Source: Rhizophagus clarus
Taxonomy: Eukaryota; Glomeromycota; Glomeromycetes; Glomerales; Glomeraceae
DNA: 64,000 bases
Direction: 5' to 3'
Assembly: GCA_015698045.1 (NCBI GenBank)
Contig: BLAL01000262.1
Location: forward strand, 1,056,501 to 1,120,500
A program made the translations under genes and the position numbers. The notes under the pieces are model-generated. The model had not been told where the DNA came from. It ran no database searches and saw only the letters and a program-made list of their open reading frames with translations. Position 1 is the first letter of the stretch. Each line of letters begins with the position of its first letter. Below, piece after piece: positions 36,871 to 48,577 of the stretch.

Positions 36871-39362
36871 TAATTACTAAAGAATGCTATAATATAAAGA
36901 TATTTTATAATATGAAAGTTAAGGTTATTTAATCATAAAATTATGGATTTCACTTTTTTTACATAATACAATAATTAGCTTAGAGGTTGATAATCAATCT
37001 AACCAAAATACTTTACGTAATGCTTATTCTTGAGTAATTTAATTTCTCTGGAGGAATTAATTTTAAGATTTATGTTGCCATAATTATATTTGATATATGT
37101 CCTTATGTAAATGGTTTATATAATTCACAAGTTCGGTAGGTATGTGAAGTATGAACAACATTTTTGTTCATCTAGCTTTTAATAAGGGTATTATGTTTTT
37201 TAGATTATATAATATAAACTTTGGCATAAAGGAATAAAACTTAATTGGCCAAATAAACATTGTATAATTTCCATTACATTCATAACAAATCCTTAGAATT
37301 AAAACATTGAAATATTGGATACGTTTTATACTACTATGAATGTAGAAAATTCACAGTATTTATATTAATAAAAGAAAAAAAGAGGAGGAAACCGGATTAC
37401 TAGTTCGGTCACATTTATGGAGATATTTTGAAAATCGTATTCCCCTTACGAAAAAAGGGGCCATGAAAAAAATATCTCATATAACGTATATTAGTATGAC
37501 GAAGCTGATAAAAGGCGTAATTTTTATTTATGATAATTTCATTATTTACTGTATCATTTTGTTCTTGCATAATCTAGTTTTTATATCGTCAAATATGAGC
37601 CTATCGCATAGAACAGGTCATTATTTTTTTGTTAATGGCCTGATTTCTTGCATGCATAAACTTTGAGATATATGGTAGCTAAATGTTTCACACATAACAT
37701 CGTAATATTCTTTCAAAGTCATCATTTCCTATTTTAAACGATCGCTTTTTTTTTTGAGTACAAAATAAATCTTCTTAAATAATATATCTCTATACACACA
37801 TATACATATTGCTACTTTAGGCTAATTGATCACCAATTCACCATGTTCTGGGAGAATCTTATGATATCCGCTGAAACTATATCTCTGATAGATAATAATA
37901 ACAAAACACGTATATTTATTTAGATTATGCGAAGAACCTGCTTTAATTATATTTATTTAATTTTTAATTTTTATATTCAAGAAATCAAGTCGCAAGATTT
38001 ATCTAACAAGTTTCGAACAAAAATAATTTAATGTGGCATATCAAACTAACTCATAATGCTATCAAATTATTATAAGCACGCTATATTAGTCATCATGTAC
38101 TGTATATTAACAACTTTAAGTAATCTTGAATGTTAAAATCTCGTGGCAGCAGCAAGTTTTGATATTTTTTTGCAATTAAACTTATCGTATACTTCAATTA
38201 ACTCATGAAATCATTCTTTACGCGTAAAAAGAAGTAAATAAAACCTTTAAGAATACAAGAAGAAAATTTCGATTGTTCAACAGTGCAATTATCATTCCTC
38301 ATTTGGAAGTTGTTGATTAGTTAATTCAGTCTTTAAATGAGGTTATCTTTTCGTAATAATAAATTAACACCTTATAATTGTAATTTCATTCTGAAAAAAA
38401 TATATATCGACGTTACTACAACAGCATCCTGAACCGGCCGACATTATGCACTAACACGTGATCGAAGAAATTTGAGAGTGACATTTAATGTGTGTCCCCA
38501 AATAGTGTGACACTAGTTATAAACATGTATCGTAACCTATGAAACGTAACTTTAAAAACCCTAATTTAAATGCGCAGTGTTCTTCGTTTTCTTATAAATT
38601 TTTGCTCAGAAAAAAAAAATATGACCCGAAAATAAACAACTCTATAATAAAAAAAGGTTGTTTAATTGCGGAACTATACGGTAATTTATTTTTATTTTCT
38701 GTCCCGATGTTCTTAATTGATCTGCGAATTCGCCTGATACGAAATATATTTCAAATAAATCACATTGAACTAACTCCGCCCATATGATTACCATCATTTG
38801 GCATTTTCTAAGAAGATAATTTTTACTAGCTTCACGTTGAAACGACCGGAATCTAACGTTTGTTTGCGTATATACATTTATCACTGAAAGGTCCTTCTAA
38901 ATTATTATTTTAATAAGTTAGATATTTGCATAAGTCAATGAGATTTTAAAATTTAAACTTATTTAAATTTAATTCTTAATAATTCATCGTGGACAACCAT
39001 AATTTCATACAGAATAATTGAAAAAATTAAAAATTCGTTCGTTTCCATAACTAACATAATCCAAACTCTAAAAATCTCATCATATGAATTAAATTTCTGA
39101 ACTTATCCTACCATAAGTACCATTTTGCAAGCACTTCCATGAACGAAATTCGTCCCCTAAAAGTAACCTAAGCTTGTATTTAGATAATTTCTTTTGCCGA
39201 AATTAAAAGGCCCAAAATTTAGATAAATAAGTAAGATTCAAATTATCTTTCATTTGAGATGTAGCTGAATTTCAAGGTATTTGCAGGCAATTTGTGATAA
39301 AAAGTTTCTGCGGGATCCTTCGTGCAACTGGAGTTAATAATTCTGACTTTCTTACTTTGATG
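36871..39362. other. non-coding stretch with flank similarity to gene C
   Basis: No gene was seen. Parts of 37630-38340 resemble the 5' flank of the 48578 gene. TGGCCTGATTTCTTGCATGC near 37635 matches TGGCCTGATTCTTGCATGC near 47137. ATTTCGATTGTTCA near 38266 matches near 48108. This is consistent with a duplicated spacer. The overlapping opposite-strand ORFs at 38539-38884 have no family support. Confidence 0.5.
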
Positions 39363-39394
39363 ATGCTGCAGCAATTATTGTACTGCTGCAGCAT
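39363..39394. repeat. perfect 11-bp hairpin ATGCTGCAGCA
   Basis: ATGCTGCAGCA is followed after 10 bases by its exact reverse complement TGCTGCAGCAT. It is GC-rich for this region. It could be a protein-binding palindrome or an RNA hairpin; nothing decides which. Confidence 0.7.
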
Positions 39395-39429
39395 AATAAT
39401 TTCTTAAATACATATACCGAAATTAACTG

Positions 39430-40400
39430 GTGTCGAAATACCACATCACGTGTTATCTGATCTTTGTTTCGTTTCTTTTTTTTTAGGCATTCCTTCAGTT
39501 TCTTTGGCTCTGGGGTTTAAGATAACAGATAAGTTTTTCTTTTTTTCCTTCTTTCGTCTTTTATTTTCTTGTTTCTTTTCTAATCTTTTATTTTTTTCTT
39601 TCTTTTTTTTAGGTGCTGTTGTTTTCGGTTACTATTTTGGTAGTAAGTCTGTCTTATCCGCTTCCTTTTTCTTTTTTTTGATTTTTCTTCGTGTTTATTA
39701 ACCTGTGTTTCTCTTTATATGTGGCTATCTACATTTAATTAGGAATAGATGAGTAGTCTTTTATTTCCCTCGTTTTTTACGTGTTGTCTTTGATTTCTTT
39801 CAGTCAGAATTTAAGTAAGGCAAGTCTTACGTATTTCTTTTCTTTTTTTTTCATTTTTTCCTTCGTTTGTTAACCTCTTTTTTTTTTTTTTTTTTTTTAC
39901 CTATCAACTGATGTAACGCGGATTTTATACAGTGCAATGATATTTGATTAATAATCAATAGATCGTTCTGTAACGATCTTTTTTTATTAAATTTTGTCTA
40001 CAGCTAGGTTTCGAAGTTCGTGGGTTCTATGAAATGGCCTTTACTGAACTCTTCTGGACACTTTAAAACGACTCTTGAAGGTAAATAGAGGGTGGGGTAA
40101 CGTTACTACGTATAACGTTGAAATTTTTTTTTTTACAGAAACCTTCCGGGCGCTTCAAACCGGCTCTTGGAAATTAATTAAAGGGTGGAGAAGTTTCTTT
40201 TAACGTTAGTAAATGTTATTAATATTAAATTTCTTTTTTTTTTTTTGTAGGGAACACTTCCGAACGACTCTTGGAAGGTAAATGAAGACGGGTTTCTTTA
40301 CTATATAGGAGCGTTAGTAAACGTTACTAATGTTTCTTCTTTAGTTTTTTTTTTTGTAAAAGCCTTCCTGGATGCTATCGAATCTTAGGACTCTTGTTCA
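39430..40400 (+). other. array of exon-like blocks between T-tracts
   Basis: Short GC-richer blocks are each preceded by a long T-tract ending in AG and several are followed by GGTAAAT or GGTAGTAAG, as in a spliced gene. Blocks near 39486-39532 (IPSVSLALGFKIT) and 39612-39645 (GAVVFGYYFGSK) could encode hydrophobic peptide. Further right, about four tandem units of roughly 100-130 bp repeat CTTCC...GACTCTTGGAAGGTAAAT and CGTTAGTAAACGTTACTAAT. The pattern resembles the interior of the element at 28341-29955. It may be a repetitive gene, a non-coding spliced transcript or element debris. Confidence 0.4.
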
Positions 40401-40761
40401 TAAAATATTCATTTTTAGGAATAAATTTGAAAATTAAATTTAGATAAAAATTTTATAAATCACGCATGATCTGTTTTATAAGTTACACAGAAAACCCTTA
40501 TTATGAGGCTTTTCTTTTCTTTTTGTATCATTGTTGGGAGCGAGGCTGGGATTTTTTCTTGGTGTATTCTTTATGTTTATAATTTTAATTTAGTCTTTTT
40601 TTTTTTTTACTATTTTTCTTTTATTTGTACATACTGATGACTCAATCCCCCAATAAATAAATAGACCCCTTGTAACGAGTTACTTGATTCTTATTGGTTC
40701 AAAATTAACAATCACGTGATTTAAAATTTTAAAATTTATCGATCTTTAAAACTGTGAAAAA

Positions 40762-42530
40762 GGTTGCGGCATCCTTTATTATTTAAAGACATTACATTTT
40801 AAAACTAATCCTGAAATTCATTTAATTCTTCACCTGACAAATCCTCAATATCTGAATAGAATTGAAAATTTAAATCATTATCTTCTAGTTTCATCTATAG
40901 GTTTGTTTTGCAGAACTTTATCAACCCAACCATTCAAAGTAACTGGTTTATCTATTGCACGTAATATTCGTAAATTCCAGAATATATAAATAACTTTCAC
41001 CACCCGTTTCTCATGCAACCTATTTCGTAATTTTGAATGAATAAATCAAAAGTAGACCAATTTCTTTCAGATGTTGGTGGTATTGAAAGTATTCGAATGG
41101 CTATATCACTAAGAATAGGATATCTTCCTTTCATTAAATTCCACCAATTAATAAGTTTTGAATTATATTTCCCACAAAATCTCCTGTTTTTCCAAGTTCT
41201 GTTAAAACTATATATTTATATTCCTCGCCTGCTAACTCTATTATTTCTTTCTCAATAATAGGATCAAAGGTACGTGCATTAAGATGATTACCACGATACT
41301 GTGGATTTAGTTTATAATCAACAATTACAGCTGGATTGTATAAAAAATTTTGCCAACGATTTGAACCGAATTCTCCAATTGCATTACGAATCAATTCAGG
41401 TAAATCAGTATTATTTCGCACATGTGTCCTAAGATGTTGATATTCAAGATATGCAGTTGAAAGTAATGACCCATCATCTTCCAACTTTTTAATACAAATA
41501 ACAAATTGACCTAAAAATAAAATTTTCAAGATTATTCCAAAAAGCATCATCAGCAATAAGTGATTTTGTCCCATCATCAAGGTTAAGATGATCCTTGGCA
41601 ATAGTAGATTGAATAGCTGATTTTGTATTAGATAAATGATCAATACAAGAATATGATGATCCATATTGTGTATCACATGGTAAAATTAGCGCAATTTCCT
41701 TCCATATTTTTCTTTTTGTAAGCGTCGAAGTGTAATAAGTGCTACTTGATAATTACGAAAACAATTTGATAATTTTTTTGCTTTTTCTAAAATATTCTTT
41801 GTCCAATCGATACTAAGAATATCTTTTATTCATAAATGAATTCCATGCACCCAACAGCCAAGAAAAATCTTTTTTGGATACTTTGTTTTAAAATTTTCCA
41901 AGCGGCTTTCATATTTGACGTGTTATCTGTGATAATAACAAAAAGTTTATTAATACCAGCTTCTTCCATAGTAGCTTCAAGTCCAATTGTTATATTTTCA
42001 GCAGTATGACGTTCTTCTTTGAAAACGGTTGCTTTAAAGAACATAGGTTTTGGTGCTGAAATCATTTAGTTTACAATAGAAGTTCTCTGAACATTTGACC
42101 TACCATTTATCAAGCAATAAGCAGGACTTTCAGACAATGTTAACCTAACAATTGATTACAAATGCTTGAATTCTCAGTTTAGAAAAGTATTTGAAAGAAT
42201 AGTACGTGATGGAATTTTAAATGCTTTTTTTAAAAATAAAATAAAATCTTCATTTTCAATTACATTAAATGAAATACCCGCTGAACAAAAGACGCGCGTA
42301 AGAAGACTTTCTAAAATAATTTGATCCCTAGAAGTAAAAGTTCATATTTATATTCATCAAATGTTTGTTGTTTTTTACGTTTGATGCTTTGAGGTTTTGA
42401 AGTTCCGGTTTCTTTACATTCACGTTATTGATGATCAATTTATTAAATCACGTTTTTATTAATTCCGAATTATTCCGATATATTTTCCAAATATATCCGA
42501 TGTAAAAGATACTGTAATTTTGCAACCCTA
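40762..42530 (-). mobile_element. degenerate hAT transposon
   Basis: The right boundary (5' end relative to the transposase) is TGCAACCCTA ending at 42530, which on the minus strand reads TAGGGTTGCA, a typical hAT terminus. The left boundary near 40762 has only GGTTGC, so that end has decayed or is misplaced. No matching 8-bp target duplication is seen. The interior carries the transposase remains described separately. Confidence 0.65.
40805..42440 (-). pseudogene. hAT transposase pseudogene (DUF659 to dimerisation domain)
   Basis: Pieces of a hAT transposase can be read in order on the minus strand. There is a Lys-rich N-terminal segment near 42420-42350 (KPQSIKRKKQQTFDEY). A DUF659-like piece at 41826-42065 follows, with ATVFKEERHTAENI and LFVIITDNTSNMKAAW; the D in that stretch fits the RNase-H-like catalytic fold. 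Next is a segment with PCDTQYGSSYSC near 41660, where intact hAT proteins have DTRWGS. Then come 41134-41676 and a C-terminal dimerisation motif near 41050-41110 reading IRILSIPPTSERNWSTF. An acidic tail ends with a TAG at 40805-40807. Stops and frameshifts separate the pieces, so it is not expressed as one protein. Confidence 0.85.
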
Positions 42531-42540
42531 TTGGGAGGTT

Positions 42541-43029
42541 GCTTATTTTCGGGGTTGTTTAATTTCAGAACTATATGGTCTTTAGATCACTTGTTCAGCA
42601 CCATTTCATTTTGTAAATTTACCTTAGCTATAGGGAAGATTTGCTCATTTAGCTACTTAATGGACAATCATGACTGGCTCTACCTAGATCCTCTGTTCTC
42701 ACCTCTTCTGATTACATAATCGTCATTCTGTCTTTCTGAATTATTTAGTTAATTCTGATGGTTCCAAAATGTATTCGGGTATTGTCCTTATATAAATAAA
42801 ATAAATGCTCACTTTCTATATACTCTACGCCGAAATTGAAGATCATATCCTGAAATGCATTAATTTTTTGATTGGGCGAATTTTTAGTATTTTTATAAGT
42901 TTAGTTTTGGCAATCAATCTAACCATAATTCCAATTTGGATGAAAAAAGTCGCAAATAATTTTATATATTGTTGGTATGGGTGAAACTAACGTTTTATGA
43001 ATTTTTTTTGTGTAAATGGGAATTGTTTT
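42541..43029. other. AT-rich intergenic stretch
   Basis: No gene was seen. The ORF at 42531-42719 starts at the hAT terminus and has no support. Confidence 0.45.
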
Positions 43030-43470
43030 CTTGAATTTTTCTCTTTTCGTAAAAACGAAGGTTGTATTGAAAAATTATCAAACAAAAATGGAAAATACTT
43101 TCTCTTTCATTAGAATGGAGTTGTATCTAAAATTCAAAAAAATTATCGAAATATCCATTTTTTGATTCAAACCTTTCCTCTTTTCATAAAAATAAAATTG
43201 ATAGTTTTCATCAAATAATTTATAAAATAAAAATGGAGATCTATTTTTATTTATTTTTCCTCGTCTTAAAAAAATTTCAAAATAAAAATGGAGATCACTT
43301 TCCATTTTTGATTTAAAATTTTTCTCTATTCGTAAAAATAAAAATTCATAAAAAAATTAAACATGGAAACCACTTTCCACTTTTGATTTAAGTTTTTCTC
43401 TTAAGAATAAAAATTCAAAATTTTTTTGACTTAAAACTTTATCCTTTCGTAAAAGTAAAATTGACAGTTG
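43030..43470. repeat. diverged tandem repeat, units of about 60-110 bp
   Basis: A motif of the form AAAAATGGA(G/A)AxCACTTTCCATTTTTGATT, then TTTTTCTCTxTTCGTAAAAA, recurs about five times with drift in spacing. The minus-strand ORF at 43078-43305 is produced by this repeat. Confidence 0.7.
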
Positions 43471-44312
43471 CACAATTGGTATTCTGTTTCTTTTATTTTC
43501 AATATATTCATGTTTTCTAGGCCTCTTTGCAAGGGATTTACATTAATGCTGAAATGTCACAATATAAGAATCTTCTTTATAAATATACCATCTTCATAGA
43601 TATGATTTCTGGATTTTCGTCCATCATATCAGCAATTAAAATCTATACTAGTTAAGTCATTTCCTAAGTATTCATCAGTATCAATTTTTAAAATCTTTTC
43701 AAATGATTGCTTTGGCTTTTCTTCTAACGTTAGAAGTTCTACTTCTATATTAGATTGATTAGATTGCTCATATCACAAAGAAGCTTTATGTCGACATATA
43801 TTAAAAGTTTAAATTGTCGTGTATTTTCATTAATGAAGGCTTCTAAGAGTGAACTTTTCCAATATTTTTGCGTTTTGTAGTTAAAGTGGAAAAGCGATAC
43901 GTAACTGTTTAATCACAATAATGAATCATGTGATATATGCTGATCGCATGGTTTACGCAGAATTTTTAAAAATTTGATTGGCTACAATTCACAGATATAA
44001 TTTTTCGATCTTTAATCAGCAAATAAAATCTATATTTTACGTTTTATAAAAGAATCAACCAATAACGTAGACTCAAAGAGGAATAAATAAATAAATAAAT
44101 TAAATAAGAACTACCAAAAAAACATAAATCCTAAGGATTTAAGAATTTTGAAAATGCTTGTAGTTTACTGTTCGCTAAGAGATGTCAATTAATGCAAACT
44201 AATGAAAAGAAGTGCTAAGGTCAAACTAAAACATAAACGGGGCTACCTACAAAAATAAGAAAATCGGTTAACATCAATTGACAAGAAGAAATATATCCAC
44301 ACACCTAGTACA
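43471..44312. other. AT-rich intergenic stretch
   Basis: No gene or structured repeat recognised. Confidence 0.45.
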
Positions 44313-44397
44313 CAGAAGGAGGGGAAAGGGAAAGACAAAATAGGAACAAAAAAGGGAGGAAAAGGGGAGAAGCGAGAGGGAAAGGGGGAGAGAGAAG
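44313..44397 (+). repeat. polypurine (GA-rich) tract
   Basis: About 85 bases of almost pure A/G on the plus strand with many GGGAAA and GGGGAGA words, unusual in G content for this window. Such tracts can form triplex DNA. Confidence 0.8.
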
Positions 44398-45326
44398 TAT
44401 GGTAATGGCAAAAAAAATCATAATCAGTACCACCACCTTAAATGTTTCTTTAAACGGTTAAGAGTATGATAAGATGAATACGAGCAGAATGAAGAGAAAT
44501 ATCCTATTGATATCTAAATTAACTTATTTTAGACATTCTCTATAATGATGTTTATTAATATCAAAGAATAAATAATTTTAGAACCATGTAATGTCATTAC
44601 GATAACTGTATTTCTTGTTATCGTTTTAAAACTATCTGACGTATTCGATCTGCAAAATAATCGACATTTTCTGAAATACGTTAGCGATGAACCATATCAA
44701 CATGTTCTTGGAAGCTTATAATAAATTTTTCACTGGAATTATAACTTCTAATAATCCTTTACAACTTCAATACATTTCAATATTCTAATAGTTTTTACAC
44801 AGATTATTTTACATATACGTATATATAGTAGTATATGTATATACAGTATGTGCCGTCTGTAGATCTGTAGCATTGATGTTTATTCAATAATATAGGGGAA
44901 TCGTATATATATATATATATATATATAGTGCAGACTACAAAGATTACAAAAAAAAAAGATTATTTCTATCAAAATTCACGCTGAAATGATTGGTATCAAC
45001 GTTCGTTCGCATAGTACGCATTTTCGTCCAGGGCAAACGAAAATTTTATTTCATAATATAAGATCATTGCTGCGAAATCTGCATTTAGTCTAGTTTAACT
45101 CTCTTCCTATAACTCAAATGTGAGAAAGATCTTCCAATATCTATTTAATAAATGGGATACTATTCCTGTTTAAAACCAATATTTTAAACCTTATCCGCTG
45201 AAGTCGATAGACTACGTCTTATGCATACTGATCATCATCAAAAAATGGGGGGGACAATCCAGATTTAAAACATTGATTGATGCACGAAAAACCAAATTTA
45301 TGTAAATCATGAGAATTTTATTTTTC
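44398..45326. other. AT-rich stretch with TA microsatellites
   Basis: No gene was seen. TA-rich simple repeats lie at 44812-44850 and 44906-44929. Confidence 0.5.
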
Positions 45327-45329
45327 TTG

Positions 45330-45876
45330 ATTGCCGACCCGCCTAAAAATCGGCACTGCGTTACTAATAAAATTCGGGGTTAAATTTGCCGATTTTGTGC
45401 TAGAAGACAAACTTCAAAAAAGGGTATCTATAAATAAAAATAAAAGTCATATGATATACTGAAAAAAATAAGAATTTGCAAAAAAAAAAATTATACATTC
45501 ATACGCAAAATAATGAGTTTACTATGCATGCGCGTCAGATTTGCACCTTAAAATATACGAAATTTCAATGTCTCATTTCACTATATTATGTTATTTACAT
45601 TAAAAACATAGCTTTAAAAGTTGTTTAAAGGCATATTTGAAAAAATTTTTATTAATAAAAAACAAGGAAAGTTGAAGAAAACCAGTTACAGAAATATAGT
45701 TATGACAAGTCAATCTTGCCAAAAAGTTTCATAAAATGAAGGAAAATATTGTATTTATGGTATTTCTGTTTGTGAATGGGTGGAAGCTTATTCCGCGCGC
45801 GAGATGTAAAAAATACTTCTTTTAATTATTGCTATTAACCAGAATTTTATTAGTAATGCTTAGGCGGATCGGCAAT
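45330..45876. mobile_element. 547-bp MITE-like element with ATTGCCGA ends
   Basis: The left arm ATTGCCGACCCGCCTAA, continuing to TTACTAATAAAATTC, is matched on the other strand by the right arm ATTGCCGATCCGCCTAAGCA, continuing to TTACTAATAAAATTC. The left arm has a short insertion relative to the right. Target duplication is unclear. It is non-coding. Confidence 0.75.
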
Positions 45877-46002
45877 TAAAATAATAACAAATATGATTTA
45901 TATGTTAATCCGTTAAATATATCATGTCTAACGCTAAGAAAAAATGTTGATTTATTATTACTACTTTATCTTATAAAACTACTTTTCGTCTCTTTTTAAA
46001 AA

Positions 46003-46158
46003 TACGTACAATATTTATCGATTATAATTATATAAAAAAAATGCGTACAATATTTATCAATTATAATTATATAAAAAAAATCCTTACAATATTTATCAAT
46101 TATAATTATATAAAAAAAAATACGTACAATATTTATCGATTATAATTATATAAAAAAA
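46003..46158 (+). repeat. four-copy 39-bp tandem repeat
   Basis: Four consecutive units of 38-40 bp, each beginning TxCxTACAATATTTATC and ending ATAATTATAT plus an A-run. Units 1 and 4 are the closest pair. Confidence 0.9.
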
Positions 46159-48577
46159 GTTCTTACAAAGTCATACGTTTTAAAATACCATTTTATTTTT
46201 GAAAACAGGTCCTTAGTGTTTTGCGTTTCATAAAATATGTGCCTTTAGACTACAAAGAAGTACGATAATCTTAAAGGTAAAAAGTATAATAATATTCATT
46301 TGAACCTTCTTTTACTAAAAGTACAAAGAACATTGATGCATAAATAAATATATAATAGTGGATAATTTATATATAATTTACTAAAAATGGAATGTGGCTT
46401 AAAAAAATTTGATCGACATATCAGAAAACATATTTAAGCGTTATTTAAACAAGCAGATGTAGTATCATTAATAATAACAAATTATTGGTTATTGTAAATA
46501 TTTGTTACAAAAAATTGATTATAATAATTATATGAAGAAAACAACTCGTATTCGTCAAACCTTATTTTTTTCAATATCCAATTTGCGAAAATCATTTAAT
46601 GGAAAATAATCTATAAATATGCAAACATGTTAATTAAGGTTTAAGAACAAAGATAATGTCCAAAACTGTAAGGTTTGATCAGGGTAGGATATCCGATATC
46701 AACTGATACTATTTATACAAGTAATTTAAACAATCTAATAATAATGTGTGGAAGCTAATAAAGGAAAATATCAGGAAAAAAAAAAACTTTTCTTACTTTT
46801 CTTTTTTCGACTTTCTGATCACATCATTATGCGTAAAGTTCCTGTGTACATGCTAGCCACATCGTTTTGAATGGAATCAGCTTTTGAGGATTTTGTCTAA
46901 CGTGAAGTGAATCAAAAAATTAACTTGATTTTTAGTTTATAGTTTGCGTTAGCAACTGGAGAACAATCTATTTTTAGGTTGTCGATCAAATTCATATATA
47001 CAGTATATATATATTTTTTTACTTGTGATATTTAAATACTTTAAAAGTATTTATTTTAATCATATCTTTAAAACAACATAAATATTCTAAATGAATTAAT
47101 TTATACTTATTTTGGATTATCTTGATATTTGAAAAGTGGCCTGATTCTTGCATGCATGAAATTTAATTGTAACCAGATTTGTGGCCAAAAAAAAAAAAAA
47201 AAAAAAATTTCATTGCGTATGCACAGCACAATATAGAAAATTGACCGATAATCAAAACACTTATGGTTAGGAAAATAATACTGAGTAGTAGTAACCTACT
47301 TATATGTATGCTACATATAAATGGATCGAGTCACATAGGTCAAGATTAATACTTTTTACTAAGTATGACTTGTCTTACAAATATACGTGTAGCTGTTTTT
47401 GAATGATTGTTCTTCTTTGTACCATGATATATTAGTAATTATATATACTCTTTATTAAGATTAATCAAATTTTATTAAAAATACAAACCTTCGCTTAAAA
47501 GGTCACTTCCTAGAACGCTTTCTAAAATAATGACAAGAATAACATGCACAGATATCAAATTTGATGCAAATAATTTTTTAATAGAAGGTTATTATAACTA
47601 TTAGAGTAATTAAAATTTTTATAATATTGTAATATAACGATGGTACTGAATCTGTGCATAATTAATGCAATTGTTATCATAAAATTGGACTCAACATTCG
47701 AGAAACAATCTAGTTATTCGAACGAAAATAATAAGCCATAAGTCATTATTTGATACTAAATTTTATTAATCTAAGTTTTAATTTTTTTTTTTTTATTTTA
47801 TTAATTAATCTAAGTTTTAATTAATATTCGGTAATGATTGATGGAACAATCAAACATGCCGGATATGAATTTACATTACTAATTCTTATAGGCTGTGGTA
47901 CATTATGATCGACTAAAAATCTTTTATTTTTTCGCAGTTTAACACGATGCTAAAATGTAAATTATAATATTAAACTTATTGTATACTTAATTAAATATTC
48001 TGATTTCTTGTACCATAATTGCATGGGAATCCAGAATAATTTCTTTGTGTGTAACATGCATACGCCAAATGAAAAGAATTACAAGAATACAATTGAAATC
48101 ACAATTTCGATTGTTCATATTCGTAAATCATTATTCTCTTTTTAGACCTTCAAGTTGATAAATAATATGGCAGTTTTTTATGCCTATTCTTAAAAAAACA
48201 ATAAAATCTGCTCCCTGTGGGTATAGAATTTTTCCTTTTTAACATGCATTTTCAATTTATGCACAGTTATTTAAGTTGAACTTTATCAACATGAGCGTAA
48301 GTTAATCAATATAAACATAATCTAGCTAAAATTAACAAAAAAACAGCTTATAATTTTTATTGGAATTAGGATAACAATTTATTTCATTATTATGAAAACA
48401 CAAGATTTTCTTTTATAAATAGCAGCTTTGTCATTTAAGATTTTTTTTTTTTTTTTTAAATTTAAAAAATTGATACGAAAATCCATATATTGTCATTCTA
48501 TTCGCTCTAAATATATTAATCAAATTTAACGGTCATTAAATAACCTGTCTTAGATAAAAATCTTGAAAACAACAATT
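46159..48577. other. 5' flank of paralogue C, non-coding
   Basis: No gene was seen. Poly-A at 47188-47207 and poly-T at 48441-48458. Segments between 47130 and 48150 resemble 37630-38340. Confidence 0.5.

Noticed and set aside
38539-38884. Overlapping ORFs on opposite strands
   Set aside because: No similarity to any family and mutual overlap; likely chance.
43078-43305. 75-residue minus-strand ORF
   Set aside because: Generated by the diverged tandem repeat at 43030-43470.
46003-46158. Possible CRISPR-like array
   Set aside because: Units are directly adjacent with no unique spacers; it is a simple tandem repeat in eukaryotic DNA.
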